Part shown: positions 50,051 through 62,269 of the stretch, piece by piece | Layout: the number at the start of each line of letters is the position of its first letter | Numbering within the stretch: position 1 is the first letter of the stretch | Source: Chondrosia reniformis | Lineage: Eukaryota > Porifera > Demospongiae > Chondrillida > Chondrillidae | DNA: 64,000 nt | Direction of reading: 5' to 3' | Assembly: GCA_947172415.1 (NCBI GenBank) | Contig: OX359192.1 | Span: forward strand, 6,078,501-6,142,500 | Notes under the pieces: model-generated | What the model was told of the DNA's origin: nothing | What the model saw: only the letters and a program-made list of their open reading frames with translations | The model's database searches: none | Translations under genes and position numbers: made by a program

Positions 50051-53014
50051 CAGCCACTTACGTGCAAAGAATTGACTGATCTTCTCTGTCTGCAAGGGAA
50101 ATGAAGAACACATGACATAAGATGCGCCATCAGCCGGACTGGTAGATCTCACCCTGCAACATGGCCCTGTAGGCTGCGTCAGAGATGGCGTACACGTGAG
50201 GAGGGAGCTCCTGTCTTCTCTTGCCCTTGAACATGTCCATCACCTTATCCGTGTAGATGGGCAGCCATCGATAAGGGTTGACCACAACACAGAATAGCCC
50301 TGAATAGGTCTAAATTAAGGGAAATACTCATAGGTAACAGCCATACTGCAATCTAGAACACATCCTAAATTGTAAACTTAGAGAGATGTTACAGAAACAT
50401 TATCAAAGGAAGCAAGTTCAGCCCCTCTTTTAGAAAATATCGCAAGAAGGGGGCAAAAATAATTATAATATAAATAATAAGTTCATTTGCTTGTTACTAA
50501 ATGTTGGCATTTTGATTTCTTCAAGGGGACAAATGGCCCGTAGAGAAACCCTGAAGTTTAACATTACCACAACCCAGTTCAGTTCACAGTTGAGAGATAA
50601 GGTCAATAGTGCTAGCTACCACAAATGTGTGTCAATGATGTCATGAATGGGAGGTTTGGTGTCCTAATTTCACAGGAATGTGCTGAGTGTAGTTGCAGGC
50701 TAGGATGTCACAGAGGACAATGAGGCTCTCCTGCTGAGGTCTTATTACAGTATTGTAACCATCACTTTGGCCATCCCTAACCACTTATGCATGTAAGCAA
50801 TCCTTCAACATTCTGCGTGCCTTTACACACCAGGTAAGAAAATATTTACACTCAGAAACTACATTACTACAATTCATAAGTATCTTTGTAATTGATTCTA
50901 ATATCTGCTATTCACCCCAACACAGATCATATTTCAATCACCCAAATAAGGTTAGAAGCAAAGCCAGCTTCTTTAGACCGACATTCTTACACATTAATCA
51001 CATTAGAGTATCTGACTTTCAGATATACATATACGGTACATGTAAGCTCTCTTCAGGTTTAGTTCCCATAGGCTCTTTTACAGAATAGGCATAGCATGTA
51101 GGAAAATAGATTTTTCATGTACTTTAAGCAGTAATCTACTTAGGTTTATTTTAGGGAGAGGGGTTTTCACGGTCGAAAGCTATCCAAGGAGGTTTATTTT
51201 AGGGAGAGGGGTTTTCACGGTCGAAAGCTATCCAAGGAGGTTTATTTTAGAGAGAGGGGTTTTCACGGTCGAAAGCTATCCAAGGAGGTTTATTTTAGGG
51301 AGAGGGGTTTTCACAGTCGAAAGCTATCCAAGGAGGTTTATTTTAGAGAGAGGGGTTTTCACGGTCGAAAGCTATCCAAGGAGGTTTATTTTAGAGAGAG
51401 GGGTTTTCACGGTCGAAAGCTATCCAAGGAGGTTTATTTTAGAGAGAGGGGTTTTCACGGTCAAAAGCTATGTTAAATGTTATCCAAGGAGGTTCTGGGG
51501 AGACCACTGCTCCAAGTAATTCTAGCTTGTATGAAGTTGAGATAGGTCATAAGCTACTACATATGACAGCTTCTTAACACACATCTTCCCCAGAACCCCA
51601 AACAGCTTACTAGCTCCTAACTATATGCAAAATATACAGATGTAAGTTTCTATGGCAACAATGAGATCCAAGACTAGCAAGTACAGGGATCAGTTACAGG
51701 ATGCAAAGTCCTTCTCAGAAGTGAATGTTGAAGTCGCAACCAAAAGTTGTTGGAAAACAATATACAATTGACAAGAGGTGATAATGTCCAGATGATAAAT
51801 TGAAAATGGACAATCTGATTGTCAAATTAAATCAACCACAGGTGACTTATAAACTGAACTTCATCAGCTGGGGGCACTAAAGAGTGCCTCTACACAGTCA
51901 CAGTGGTATGACAAGGGGTTGGTCAGTGACAACCTCTCCTCCATCCAGTAGACAAGCATACTATTAACAAGGGTCCTACCTTACAGCAACCACAGGCATC
52001 TCACCTACAACAACCCACTACCAGACACCTGCAAAACAGCCAGCTCCTAGTGGCAATTGTCCTCTGACTGTGAGAACTGGACACTTCATTGAAATCACTT
52101 TAAGACAACCCGTTAATAAAAGCTGTACAATCTCTATAGCTCTATAGGCCAAACACTAAGCGTGTTTCATTCTACTATATGTATATTATTATGTTTCCTT
52201 ACTCTTTTAAGCTCGATAGTTATGTAGGAAACTGACTATTCATGTGACCATTTGGGGTAGAAATAGGTTCAGATCAGGGACCTCAGTGAGTCCCTTCTCC
52301 TCTGTAAAGACAAGGCTCAGTAGGGACCCAACAAACGTCATGTACAAGTGCTGGTAATGCCCTCAAGCATTAAATGGTATTTCCACAATCAGCACCCATA
52401 AAGCGCCACTTCACATACTACACTTTGAAGTGGCGCAGTACAGATAACCATGACTTAATCCATTAACTATCAATTTAGCTTACGCCATAACTGCAGAATG
52501 AAGTTAACGAGCGTACTTTCCCGGCCAACCTTAAGCTACTAAAAACATACATATTCATCACTAGCGAGTGGCGCTTGCATGCCTACCTACTGTATCTACT
52601 GTACGTACACACGATAATAAGCGTATAAGTATATTAACACTACCTCAAGCTAGAGAGTACACTTACATAGATGAGATCCGAGTAGTAGCGTGCCTTCAAA
52701 TTGTACAACACACTAGCTTCGTTCAAGAAGGACAGTTCTGCCATATCTTCGACCTTGTCAAATTTAGGCGGGTTCATTTTCTGAATGTCATCTTTAGATA
52801 CCGTCTTCTTCGAGCCTCCTTCCAGTTCTACTAGAACTTCGTCCCCTTTCTCCTGTTTCACGCTGGCTGGCAAAAAGCCGTGCTCCGAGTCAGGGACCCA
52901 CACTAGCTTTTTTGCAGACCACTCGGCCTGAGCAAGAGCATCATGCGCCGCCTTCTTGTCAACGGCAAGATACTTTAGTTCCTCGTTCATTGCTGTTGTT
53001 TTGTATGCATCCAA
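39140..53014 (-). CDS. Non-muscle myosin II heavy chain
   Basis: Actin-based motor (MYH9/MYH10/zipper type) for cell contraction and cytokinesis. Many exons. The first, 52667-53014, has the SH3-like N-terminus ([28 protein letters not shown]). 50153-50309 has [18 protein letters not shown]. 49761-49911 carries the P-loop GESGAGKT. 49587-49679 has NDNSSRF (switch I). [11 protein letters not shown] (about 47430) is switch [19 protein letters not shown] (about 45820) is the SH1 region. Next come [16 protein letters not shown] and [19 protein letters not shown] (lever arm), then about 20 coiled-coil exons. The last exon, 39140-39257, is a Gly/Ser-rich tail ending [11 protein letters not shown]. 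Loop 1 holds an insert with RRASVS and an internal donor. An in-frame ATG at 52990 is an alternative start. Exon ends not listed are approximate. Confidence 0.95.
46640..47118. repeat. 24/28-bp minisatellite in a myosin motor intron
   Basis: About 19 units of CCTTAGCAACWCTCRAGGAC + CTAT, some with an extra ACGT. It fills the intron between the [11 protein letters not shown] and [13 protein letters not shown] exons. Most units are 24 bp, so a minus-strand frame stays open (AKDRSLRV pattern). This is not coding. Confidence 0.92.
47826..47845 (+). repeat. Homopolymer of 20 G
   Basis: Uninterrupted G run in a myosin intron; C run on the sense (minus) strand. Length is likely variable and may be misassembled. 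Confidence 0.85.
49962..50051. repeat. (CA)n microsatellite
   Basis: About 90 bp of CA repeat with short TTACACACTCAC interruptions, in the intron immediately upstream of the P-loop exon of myosin. Confidence 0.95.
50310..52666. other. Myosin first intron (2.36 kb)
   Basis: The largest intron of the myosin gene. It contains the 48-bp array at 51142-51493 and otherwise unassigned sequence. No other gene seen. Long first introns often hold enhancers; that is inference. Confidence 0.55.
51142..51493. repeat. 48-bp minisatellite, seven units
   Basis: Units AGGTTTATTTTAGGGAGAGG + GGTTTTCACGGTCGAAAGCT + ATCCAAGG repeat seven times with one to three substitutions each, in myosin intron 1. Each unit has the same CGGTCGAAAGC core. 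Units abut directly, with no unique spacers, so this is not a CRISPR-like array. Confidence 0.95.
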
Positions 53015-53223
53015 GATGTGAAGGATGCTTTAGGAAACTCTGTTAAAACTTTGGATCGAAACAAATCAACCTTCAATTTCTCGAATGACGGAACAGTGTA
53101 ACTCCACGCTAAGGCTTCAGGAATTCGTACGACTAGTCATGTCCAAATATGGGCATGTCAAGGTGTGCGCATGCTCTGTACCACAGCTATATCGTACTTC
53201 TGCTGGACCCATTAGGCGCCATC
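53015..53223. promoter_or_regulatory. Bidirectional promoter region, myosin / AP5Z1
   Basis: About 210 bp between divergent start codons. No TATA box is evident, and sequence is less AT-rich than nearby introns. GCCATCATGGCGGCGC at the AP5Z1 start resembles the element at the PCYT2 start and a YY1-type initiator. Transcription start sites cannot be placed by eye. Confidence 0.5.
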
Positions 53224-56200
53224 ATGGCGGCGCTACCGTCACGGTTCGAAATCTGTAAAGAAGATGAGATATACCATCGTATTAGGTAGAATTTAAATCA
53301 AATGCCAAGTCACATTTATAAATGATACTTCTTACGAGAATAGTATGGATCTTTTGTTTATTTTACATTAAATTATGAGATATCTAGGTCTATTTCTGTA
53401 AACACTTTTGTTTGTTTAATAAAACCGACGTTTCGTGTGTAGTATCATGCTGTTATATTGTTATTATTTAGTAATACCTCTTTTACTGCAAATTAGAAAC
53501 GAGGAGTTTCCTTCATTGAGTGCGATCATTGAATCAAAGCAACGATTGCACAAGCAAGATGCGAGTTTACTGTCGAAATTGAGGACTTATTGGCTAACAG
53601 CATTTGTGAGCAGGAAATGCAGCATGTAGGTGTACACAATGGAAAGTATAGGGTCCTACTGTAGCCATCTGACATGTAGTCACATCAGTAGCTCTGTAGC
53701 TCATGATATGATGCAACTTATGTTTTGTGTAGAGCTTAGGAATAACATATGAAGGGAGATAGAACCCAACCTGTAGCTACACATCATTCTATGTAGTTAT
53801 GTATTGCTCAATATACTTAGCAACCAAATACTGTCTGGGTGAGGTAAAAGATTAATATTAATTTCAATCCAGTCCAACTGATAATTGGTAATTAATGTCA
53901 GCAAAGTGTCATATGTTGTCACTAGCTGTCACTGTAATAAGCAAGTGCACTGTACTTCAAAAACAGAAAAGGTTTACCTAAACTTCAAAAAGGTGTGATT
54001 ACCATCAGAGTAGTACTGTTAATGCTAATATTGTTAATAAATAATAAACTGTTATTATTTTTATTTGTGTAAGCATGAATATTCCCTATATGGGCTGAAC
54101 TGTATGGGGGCAATGTGGTCACCATCTGGTCTCCTGGGAGAAGGTGCCTCATTAGATATTCATGATGTCTGTCTGGTTCTTTGAGTAGGTAGTCATTGGG
54201 ACCCTCCCATTTGTCACCAGCTGAACAATGCTGGCACTGCCTGGCAGTCTCATGCCCTGTAGTTGGTTTGGGAATGTATACAAACAAGTGTCCTTTATCT
54301 TAGACTGGCTGTGTGTTCCTTTTAGCAACAATACAGTTAAAAATAGGTATTTCAATAAATAATTGATAATATTGTTCTAGAATGTAAATATGATAGGAAA
54401 ATGATTTACTTTTCAGCACTAATGGATTTTATTCATGTGAAATAAGTAAAGTTTGCCAGTAATTTCAGAACACTTTATAGGTTTTAAGGAGTGTTATGTT
54501 TGGTTTACACAGTGGTAAGACAAGACTCCCTCTTGAGGTGTATCAGTTGTTACTCACAGAACCCACAGTACATCCATCATACGTGATACTTTGCATGAGC
54601 ATATTGAAAGAGTTGAATCGGGTACCAAACTTTGAGGAGCTGCCTTCTCCAGATGACATAAATCCAATCGTGTTTAGCCTGTGGAGTGAGTCAGGCTTCT
54701 CCAAGCTAAAGGTAGGTAGACATTTTTTAATTAGGAACCAGACTCTCCATTTTGTTACAGATGTTATTGGAGAAGATGTCATGAATGACATAACACCATT
54801 TTCCTATAGATAAGGTTGACATGATAATGAGACTAAGGAAGCAGATGAATAGAATATTTTCCTGGACATGCTAACTATAGAGATTTGAATGACTTGAAAA
54901 TACAGTTAATACTGACCTTTTTTTACTTTTTTCTACTGAGCAACTGTTTCTGAGAATTCCCACCTTCATCAGTGATCCTGGAAGTCTTTCTGGAAGCTCT
55001 TTAGATCCTGATATGTATCTATATATATGAATAATCTTGACACATCCTTTTCAACATGCTACATCTACTTCAGAATAAAAGGCCTATAGGGAACTTAGCC
55101 TAGTGAGAGCTTGGGATGGGGATACAATATTTTTCTCCTTCTCCTTCTCTTCTTCTCCTCTGGGTCATGTAATTTGTGGAGGTGAACCTACTGCTAGTTC
55201 AATAGGTATCATATACTATTGTGGGAACCATTTCACCTGTACTCATGTGCCAATATAAACTTTATGTAATACTGTGTGGGTGACTCTGGCCTTCCCCACT
55301 ATGTTGTTATCATAGGGAACAGAGAAGGAGTGGTGTTCAAGGACATTGAAGTGAGCTAGCTGACAATTCTTCCTTATATGGTAATGTGGCTACCACTGTC
55401 AATAATGGGCAAACAAACTTGTATAATTATCCCCTATTAATCTCTTCTTGCTCTAAAGCAATCAAATGCATGTAGTTTATATTAATCTCTTCCTACTCAA
55501 ACAAGGTGTATATAGGAAACACTCACCATATACATACTGCTAAATTGGCCTTTTCTTTTTTTCTTTTCTAAACTTCCTGGATTGTGTAAATATCTTTGGT
55601 TAACTATTCCCACATATCCCTTTGTGAATAGGTTTCTCTCAGAAGATGTTCCTCACTCTAGAAATGTGGCCTTGCTCTCTGTCATGTACCAATATTCTGG
55701 CTCTCAAGAAAAGGCAGAAGGCATAAGAGGTGTGTACACTAGAGCACACCTCCATTTAACTACTAATGTTGCAATGTGTAAATGCTGTATGTGTGGACTG
55801 TCACTGATTTTGATTAAGTAATGCTTTGGAACTCGATATTCACTGGGCTGTTAGCAAAAGTGTTTCTCTGTCCTTGTGTAGTCTCAGCACTTACTTAAAA
55901 GTATCTAAAAGGCGTACTTACCTTTACATATTTCACCTTTGATGCAAGGCAGTACATTTTGTTTTGCAGTATCACCATTTTTCCAACTCTAGAAAATATA
56001 AGAGTTAGGTGTCAAGGATTACAGCTACATATCTGCTGCTTTGTAATTTGTAACTTTGGTCCAGCAATTATAAACTTTGTTAGAGTATGCAATGGAATGA
56101 AATTATTTATGAGTGTTACCATAATAAACATTTATATACAAATGAACAGGATTCAATCTTTATAAATTTTGCCTACTAATGTTTGGATGTAAGTGATATT

Positions 56201-59200
56201 AATTCCCTCTCATATGTTCCAGAGTTAAATAAAGTCTTTGCTGAAAATGTTGGTCGTCTCCTCTCTGAGGCAGTTATCACCTATCAGCCTCCTTCTGGAG
56301 GGCTCTTCTCCTCTGGAAAGAAACAAGTTAGTATATATGTCAATTAAATTGAAAGTACAAACTGTTTATTTGAATGTGTAAATTGAAATTACACGGTTGC
56401 TAGGAAATGCTCGCTTAAATTAAATATAAACTACCTTTGCTTTCAAGATGTGCATGATACATAGCAAATTTATATTTGGATGCAGGTTACAGGAATATGT
56501 ACTAAAATGTAATATAGTAATATGATGCACTAATGAGTGTTACATTTGTTTCAAACCCTAACTGTTATCTCTAATGTCCTAATCATTGTTTGCCACGTGA
56601 ATCTCAGTTGTGTAGGTTCGGTCCTGTTAGGTAATATTGTTGTGCAATCATAGTGTAGCTATTATAGGTACCTCTCATGACTGGTTCTTTCTACAGATAG
56701 TGAGAGCTTTTGTTAATGCTATATCCATTGTTCACTTTTTTTCATATAGCCTCTTCCTTTAAAGGAGTTGGACGGAACAATTTGCCAAGATTTTTTCACC
56801 TTGCTTAATATTGGTGTGTTTTGCTTTGAATTTATGTACATGCCAATATGTACTGTAGTACTTATGTGACTGTCCTGAAAAGATGTCCGCATTCAGGGTA
56901 CTAAACCTTATAACCTAAAGGAAAAGGAGTTTTATCTATAATTTAATCATTCAAAACTTTCACTTGTCTAATATTTCAAATGACCTTGATGAGTTTAGTG
57001 GAGGAATTCGAAGTAGTTTGTCATAAAAGATCTATTTGTCTTGTGTACTTGAACCATCTTGTTCTTGTCAATTGCTCATTTGTTGTTGTCATGGTTACAG
57101 GGCAGTACTATTCTGAAGACCAGCTGTTAAACATACATTCTTTTTCTGCTCTGAAGCGCTGGCTATTGTCAGAAGAATTTACCTCTGACAGCTCAACACA
57201 GGTTGCCAGTTTTGTTGTAAAGTATTGCATAAGAGTAATGGAGCAATGTGAAAGAAGTGAGTTTGCACTTATCCAGATGTACATACATATGTATGTACCA
57301 GTTGCAGCCTGTTTATTGCATTACATACTGTAATAGTGGGTTTGTGGATCAAATCTCCTCTTCTTTTCATTTCAGAGCCACAGAACCAGCATGATGCAGC
57401 CCTGGTAGAGGCAGTAGGTCCATGCATGAATTATCTAAACACTGTATTCGGATATTGGTTGAGCAGTTAGACTTCTTTTCTTACGTGTATGTTAAGCTTT
57501 GTAAGGTACAAATACACAATTTTGTATTCCTCTTCCTTGAGGTATTGTCTGAATGTTTGGATGTTGTCAGTTTGGTGTGCAAAGGTATGGGTTATTCAAC
57601 TCAGAGCATCTTCCCTGTTGTCAAGAAGCTGTATAGCCAGTTCAGCGGAAGTGCCAGGATGACAACAAGTTTTCTCAATTTCTTCATATTGTATGGTAAG
57701 ACTCTACAGCATACAACTCCATTTTATATGGTAACTACACTGTATGTTGGTACTCCATTTTATATGGTAACTACACTGTATGTTGGTGCTCCATTTTATA
57801 TGGTAACTACACTGTATGTTGGTGCTCCATTTTATATGGTAACTTTACTGTATGTTGGTGCTCCATTTTATATGGTAACTTTACTGTATGTTGGTGCTCC
57901 ATTTTATATGGTAACTACACTGTATGTTGGTGCTCCATTTTATATGGTAACTTTACTGTATGTTGGTGCTCCATTTTATATGGTAACTACACTGTATGTT
58001 GGTGCTCCATTTTATATGGTAACTACACTGTATGTTGGTGCTCCATTTTATATGGTAACTACACTGTATGTTGGTGCTCCATTTTATATGGTGACTACGT
58101 ACACTGTATGTTGGTGCTCCATTTTATATGGTGACTACGTACACTGTATGTTGGTGCTCCATTTCATATGGTGACTACGTACACTGTATGTTAGTGCTCC
58201 ATTTTATATGGTAACTACACTGTATGTTGGTGCTCCATTTTATATGGTAACTATGTTGGTGCTCCTCTTGTCACTGTCATTATATCAGGAGATCAGGAAA
58301 TGTATGATTTGAGTACAATCCTTCAGAACCTCTTCAAGGTCTATCTCTCAGATTTCTACCAGGAGTGAGTAATTATGCATATTGCACAATTCATTGAAAG
58401 CATGGTAATCATTGGAAGTATTACGCTGAACCAGCCAAATGACTGAGGTCCTATCTTGGCTGGGGAACATATTCCTATTAAAATGGCAGCTAGTGTATGT
58501 ATCACTATACCATGATCAATTGTGAGTTACAATTAAGTTTTCATGTTTCTTTCTATTTAGTTCACTTTTTATAAGTACCTTTTGGGAATTCTGCTATCAG
58601 CACAAGGAATATCTGTCTGGACCGACCAACTACCTGGTCTCATTCTTTCCAAACATTTTTAAGGTTTATAACTCAGACAAGTTCATTCATTACCTCTACT
58701 AGTACAAGACCACTGTCCTCGGTACCTTCAGATACTTGTGTGGTATCCCATGAACTGCCTACCTGAAGTGCTGGACTTTCTTCCGTCCCTCATAACTGTG
58801 AAGTCAGCCGCTGAGGTACTGACATGTTGTTGTATTGATTGTGACATGTATTGAGTAAGCAATATTTGCATGTAGCATGTATTGAGTAAGAAATATTCCA
58901 TATGTACATGTAAGAAATATTCATTCAATACTTCCTTGTCTGTTGTTAGGTGTTTCATGCAATTGTAGATCTCCCAGTGCTGGCTGCAGTGATGCAGTTG
59001 CAAAACATCACTACAGTAGGTATGTGTACATACATCTATAAATATGCATGAAGCTGTTATTTATGTTATATAGTATGTACTGTATAATACTATTATGAAT
59101 TTTTAGCTGTTGATCTGTTTCTGTTAGTGAAACCACAATTATTTCAGTAATTTGAAAATTAGAATGTTATGTAGTAGTACATTATGGATTTCTGCATAAC

Positions 59201-61768
59201 TATACTTGTAGTTTGTGTGAGTACATAATTGGAATGTCTGTACCTTTTGTACACTTCTAGCTACATAGCTCATCTGCTTGACATACGTATGTATATGTAG
59301 GTGGAACAGAGAGTGGCGATTATAAGAAGTGTATTGAAGCAAAGGATAACTTTATGTTTAAGATTATATTTGACTATTTCATGCGAACAGACAGTGGAAA
59401 GGGAGACACAGTTGACATGTAAGGACACACCCCCTCTCACACACACACACACACCATCTCACACACGCCATCTCACACACCCTCTCACACACACCCTCTC
59501 ACGCACACCATCTCACACACCCTCTCACACACACCCTCTCACACACACCCTCTCACACACTCACACCCTCTCACACACACCCTCTCACACCCTCTCACAC
59601 CTCTCACACCCTCTCACACCTCTCACACCTCTCACACCATCTCACACACCATCTCACACCTTCTCACGCACACCATCTCACACCTTCTCACGCACACCAT
59701 CTCACACACCCTCTCCACCTGAAGCCTGAAGTCAAAATGCATCTTGTAATTCTCATTAGGTTGTCAGATTTCTTTTCAATTCTTGAGCAGCTGCAGGATC
59801 ACCCACGAGTCATAGCGGTTGCCAAAGTTGCTCCTTTACTGCTGAAGTTAGAGCTTTAAATGTGACACCTTGCCTAGCTACTGTATGTATAAGCAGTGCC
59901 CATCTTCAGTGGTGTACATATGCAAATTAGTACGGTCTTAGTCAGTAGTCTATTCTTCTGTAGAAAGTTCTTTGAAGCACTCTCAGGGATATACACACCA
60001 GAAATCGTGTCATCTCTGATGTCTGGTTTGTTGGAGAGGGTTCTTGTCTTGTATGGACCTCCCTTTTATGTACAGGAAGTGAAAAAGTAACTTTTCCATG
60101 GCATTCCAGCAATCTTGGTTGGATTGTGCTGTATGTATGTAATTCTGTTGCTAGGATATTTTCAAGTAGTGTTCTTCAGCTGTTTCGAGCTCACTCTGAC
60201 CTAGTGAGTAGTAACAGTTTGGAAATACTAGACTTTATCACAGTCTTTAGGAACTTTGAATCCAGTGGAAGAAATTTCTACACAAACCTTGTAAGATTAT
60301 GATGAATACTGCCAGTTATTAATACAGTATACATGTACAGTAACAGTAAATACTTTCAAAAATACAACCATTTTCAATGTATCCTGTATCTAGGTGACCT
60401 CCTATTAGCATGCACCTTGATATATGGACTTCTGGGATTCCAAACCTATAGAGTGGCTACACCAATTATATACGTACAACCTCTTTTTCTTTACACAATA
60501 AATAAGTCAATTTAGTAGCCAAAAAAATATTTGTGGAGTATTTGTAGTCTTTGATTAACTTTGGTAGATTTGGTGTGTTGGTGAACATGTGAAGGGGGGG
60601 TCAAACAGCCACTCAAATGATGTTCTGATGAAGTACCACGAGGTATGATAGGAATCAGAAATGAGAAGTTTGCTCAAGCATACACAAACATACCAGTCTT
60701 ACCACTCTATTCCTTTACATGTACAGTGCTTGGAACCATTAGCTTATGAGGTAGCACTGTTCAATATCAGTGAAGGACAGAGCGAGGTAAGTCTCTGTAT
60801 TTCTTATAAGTCTCTTGTAGAGCTGTCTAAAACATATAATGTAGCCAGAAATTACCTCCCAGCTACAGTATGTGTCAATGAATAGTTGACATTTTGGGGA
60901 AACTACAGATTGCATACTGACTCACTGTAAATTCTTAGAAACTACATTGTCCACTGACTCACTGCACATTCTTAGAAACTACATTGTCCACTGACTCACT
61001 GCACATTCTTAGAAACTAGTTTGTTTACCTAACCATACACAGGAACAGAAGATTAGTCACACTAAATTGATTACAGTCCTAATGGGATCATTGGCAAAGG
61101 TGAGTCATTGTGGTTAGTGTCCAAATTCCCCTAACATGTCACTCTACTCTACTACAGTTGGCAGCAAAGTGTCAGGAACTGATTCCACGAGTGCTGCTCT
61201 GCCTAAACAAGATAATACAGCAACTCTCTGTAAGCACTAACTTGACTTCCATCATAATTAGGGTGTCAAAGAAATGTGCTTATTCAAAACCTAAAAATAT
61301 TTAAATAACAAGAATATCCTATCATTTACCAAATTGAAAAGTTAATATAGGCTCTACTTATTTATTTATTTCTGATGCTTGCTGTACATATATTAGCTTA
61401 TGTTGGCACATTACTTTAAAGCCTTGTTAGATAGTGTACTCTTGGTAAACCCTACTAAGTAGATTACTTATGAATTTTTCGATTTTTGTGAATATTACAA
61501 TATCTGCATGTCTATAAAGGAGTTTGGATTATATGTTTAAAACATTTCTTTCTGATGCTTGTAGGATTCAAGGTATGACAAAGAGAACTTCCGATCTCTT
61601 CTAAGAAGAGCCACTGAACTGATTAATGTGTTGAAGATGCCCAATGTTGCTGTGGCAGTTTTGGGTGGAGCTTCTGACAGTACTGGTGATAGTGGAAATA
61701 TTACTGGACAGTTAAACTCTACAACATTTATAGTTAATAGAACTTCAGCTTTACTGAAAAGTGTGTGA
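53224..61768 (+). CDS. AP5Z1: AP-5 complex subunit zeta-1
   Basis: Large subunit of the AP-5 adaptor, which works with SPG11/SPG15 in late-endosome to Golgi retrieval. Supported exons: 53224-53285, 53497-53625, 54513-54711 (or to 54715), about 55640-55730, possibly 55970-56001, 56222-56327, 56750-56813, 57101-57256, 57376-57413, 57542-57695, 58289-58364, 58561-58663, 58732-58815, 58950-59019, 59300-59418, 59760-59849, 59961-60089, 60155-60291, 60570-60642, 60727-60786, 61043-61099, 61159-61230 and 61565-61768. Matches to the human protein: DGTICQDFFTLLNIGQYYSE, NIHSFSALKRWLL, HAIVDLPVLAAVMQLQ, LITVLMGSLAKLAAKCQELI and LINVLKMPNVAVAVL. A helical-repeat protein with no catalytic site. Exon ends between 54.7 and 56.2 kb are uncertain. 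A 36-bp minisatellite fills one intron. Confidence 0.88.
54945..55180 (-). repeat. Rearranged CTGATGA element in AP5Z1 intron
   Basis: Minus-strand CTGATGA (54966-54972), 15 bases, GAAAC (54946-54950). The second half of the element (GGCCTATAGGGAACTTAGCC... CTCCTCTGGGTCATG) follows out of the usual order, so this looks like two partial copies joined. Confidence 0.75.
57714..58262 (+). repeat. 36-bp minisatellite in AP5Z1 intron, open in frame with the preceding exon
   Basis: About 15 units of GGTGCTCCATTTTATATGGT + AACTACACTGTATGTT, with a few 40-bp variants (GTGACTACGTACACTG). The first 11 or so units have no stop and continue the frame of the AP5Z1 exon ending at 57695, reading APFYMVTTLYVG per unit if the intron is kept. 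Confidence 0.93.
59425..59720 (+). repeat. CTCTCACACACC-type low-complexity tract
   Basis: About 300 bp of irregular CACACC / CTCTCACA repeats in the AP5Z1 intron after exon 59300-59418. Strong purine/pyrimidine strand bias. It gives a false 142-codon ORF. Confidence 0.93.
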
Positions 61769-61863
61769 ATTTTATAAGCATATTTTGTAGGGAGATGCAA
61801 CTTTCATCAAGTTGTATTTTTGGGCAGAAATCTTCCTCATATATATGTTCCGTGCAAAGTAGG

Positions 61864-61934
61864 AATTTGTGCAATCCCAGGATTGCACAACGCAAACCAG
61901 GAATCCTTACTTTGGCACGCAATCCTGAGATTGC
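61864..61934 (+). repeat. Left terminal inverted repeat
   Basis: Pairs with 63930-64000 at about 85-90% identity by eye. It begins only about 95 bp after the AP5Z1 stop codon, so it may fall in that gene's 3' untranslated region. Confidence 0.88.
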
Positions 61935-62269
61935 ACCTTGTTTTGCACAAAGCTAGAATATCCTGGGATCTTTACTTTGCGCAGCACAAACCTGGAAGAT
62001 ATATATATTTGTCCCAATAATTTTTTATATGGACACTTAATTATAACAATATTATATATTCATTACAGGTTTATGCTTATACAGTTCTACTTCAGTTGAT
62101 TTTATATACTTTATTTCAGTTTACAAAATGCATTATATTACATGCAGTACAGTAAATGAAGTACAAATTATAAAGTAGTTAATAATAAATTCTTCAAAAA
62201 TACAATACCTAGAATATAGATATAAAAGTAATAAAAGAACAAAATGAGTCTTAGGTCCTCATTTGACAC

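Noticed and set aside
51142-51493. CRISPR-like array
   Set aside because: Units abut with no unique spacers, it lies in an intron of an animal gene, and there are no cas genes. It is a minisatellite. The same applies to 46640-47118 and 57714-58262.
59301-59729. 142-codon ORF
   Set aside because: Its second half is the CACACC tract. The real AP5Z1 exon (59300-59418) uses another frame, which fits the family.
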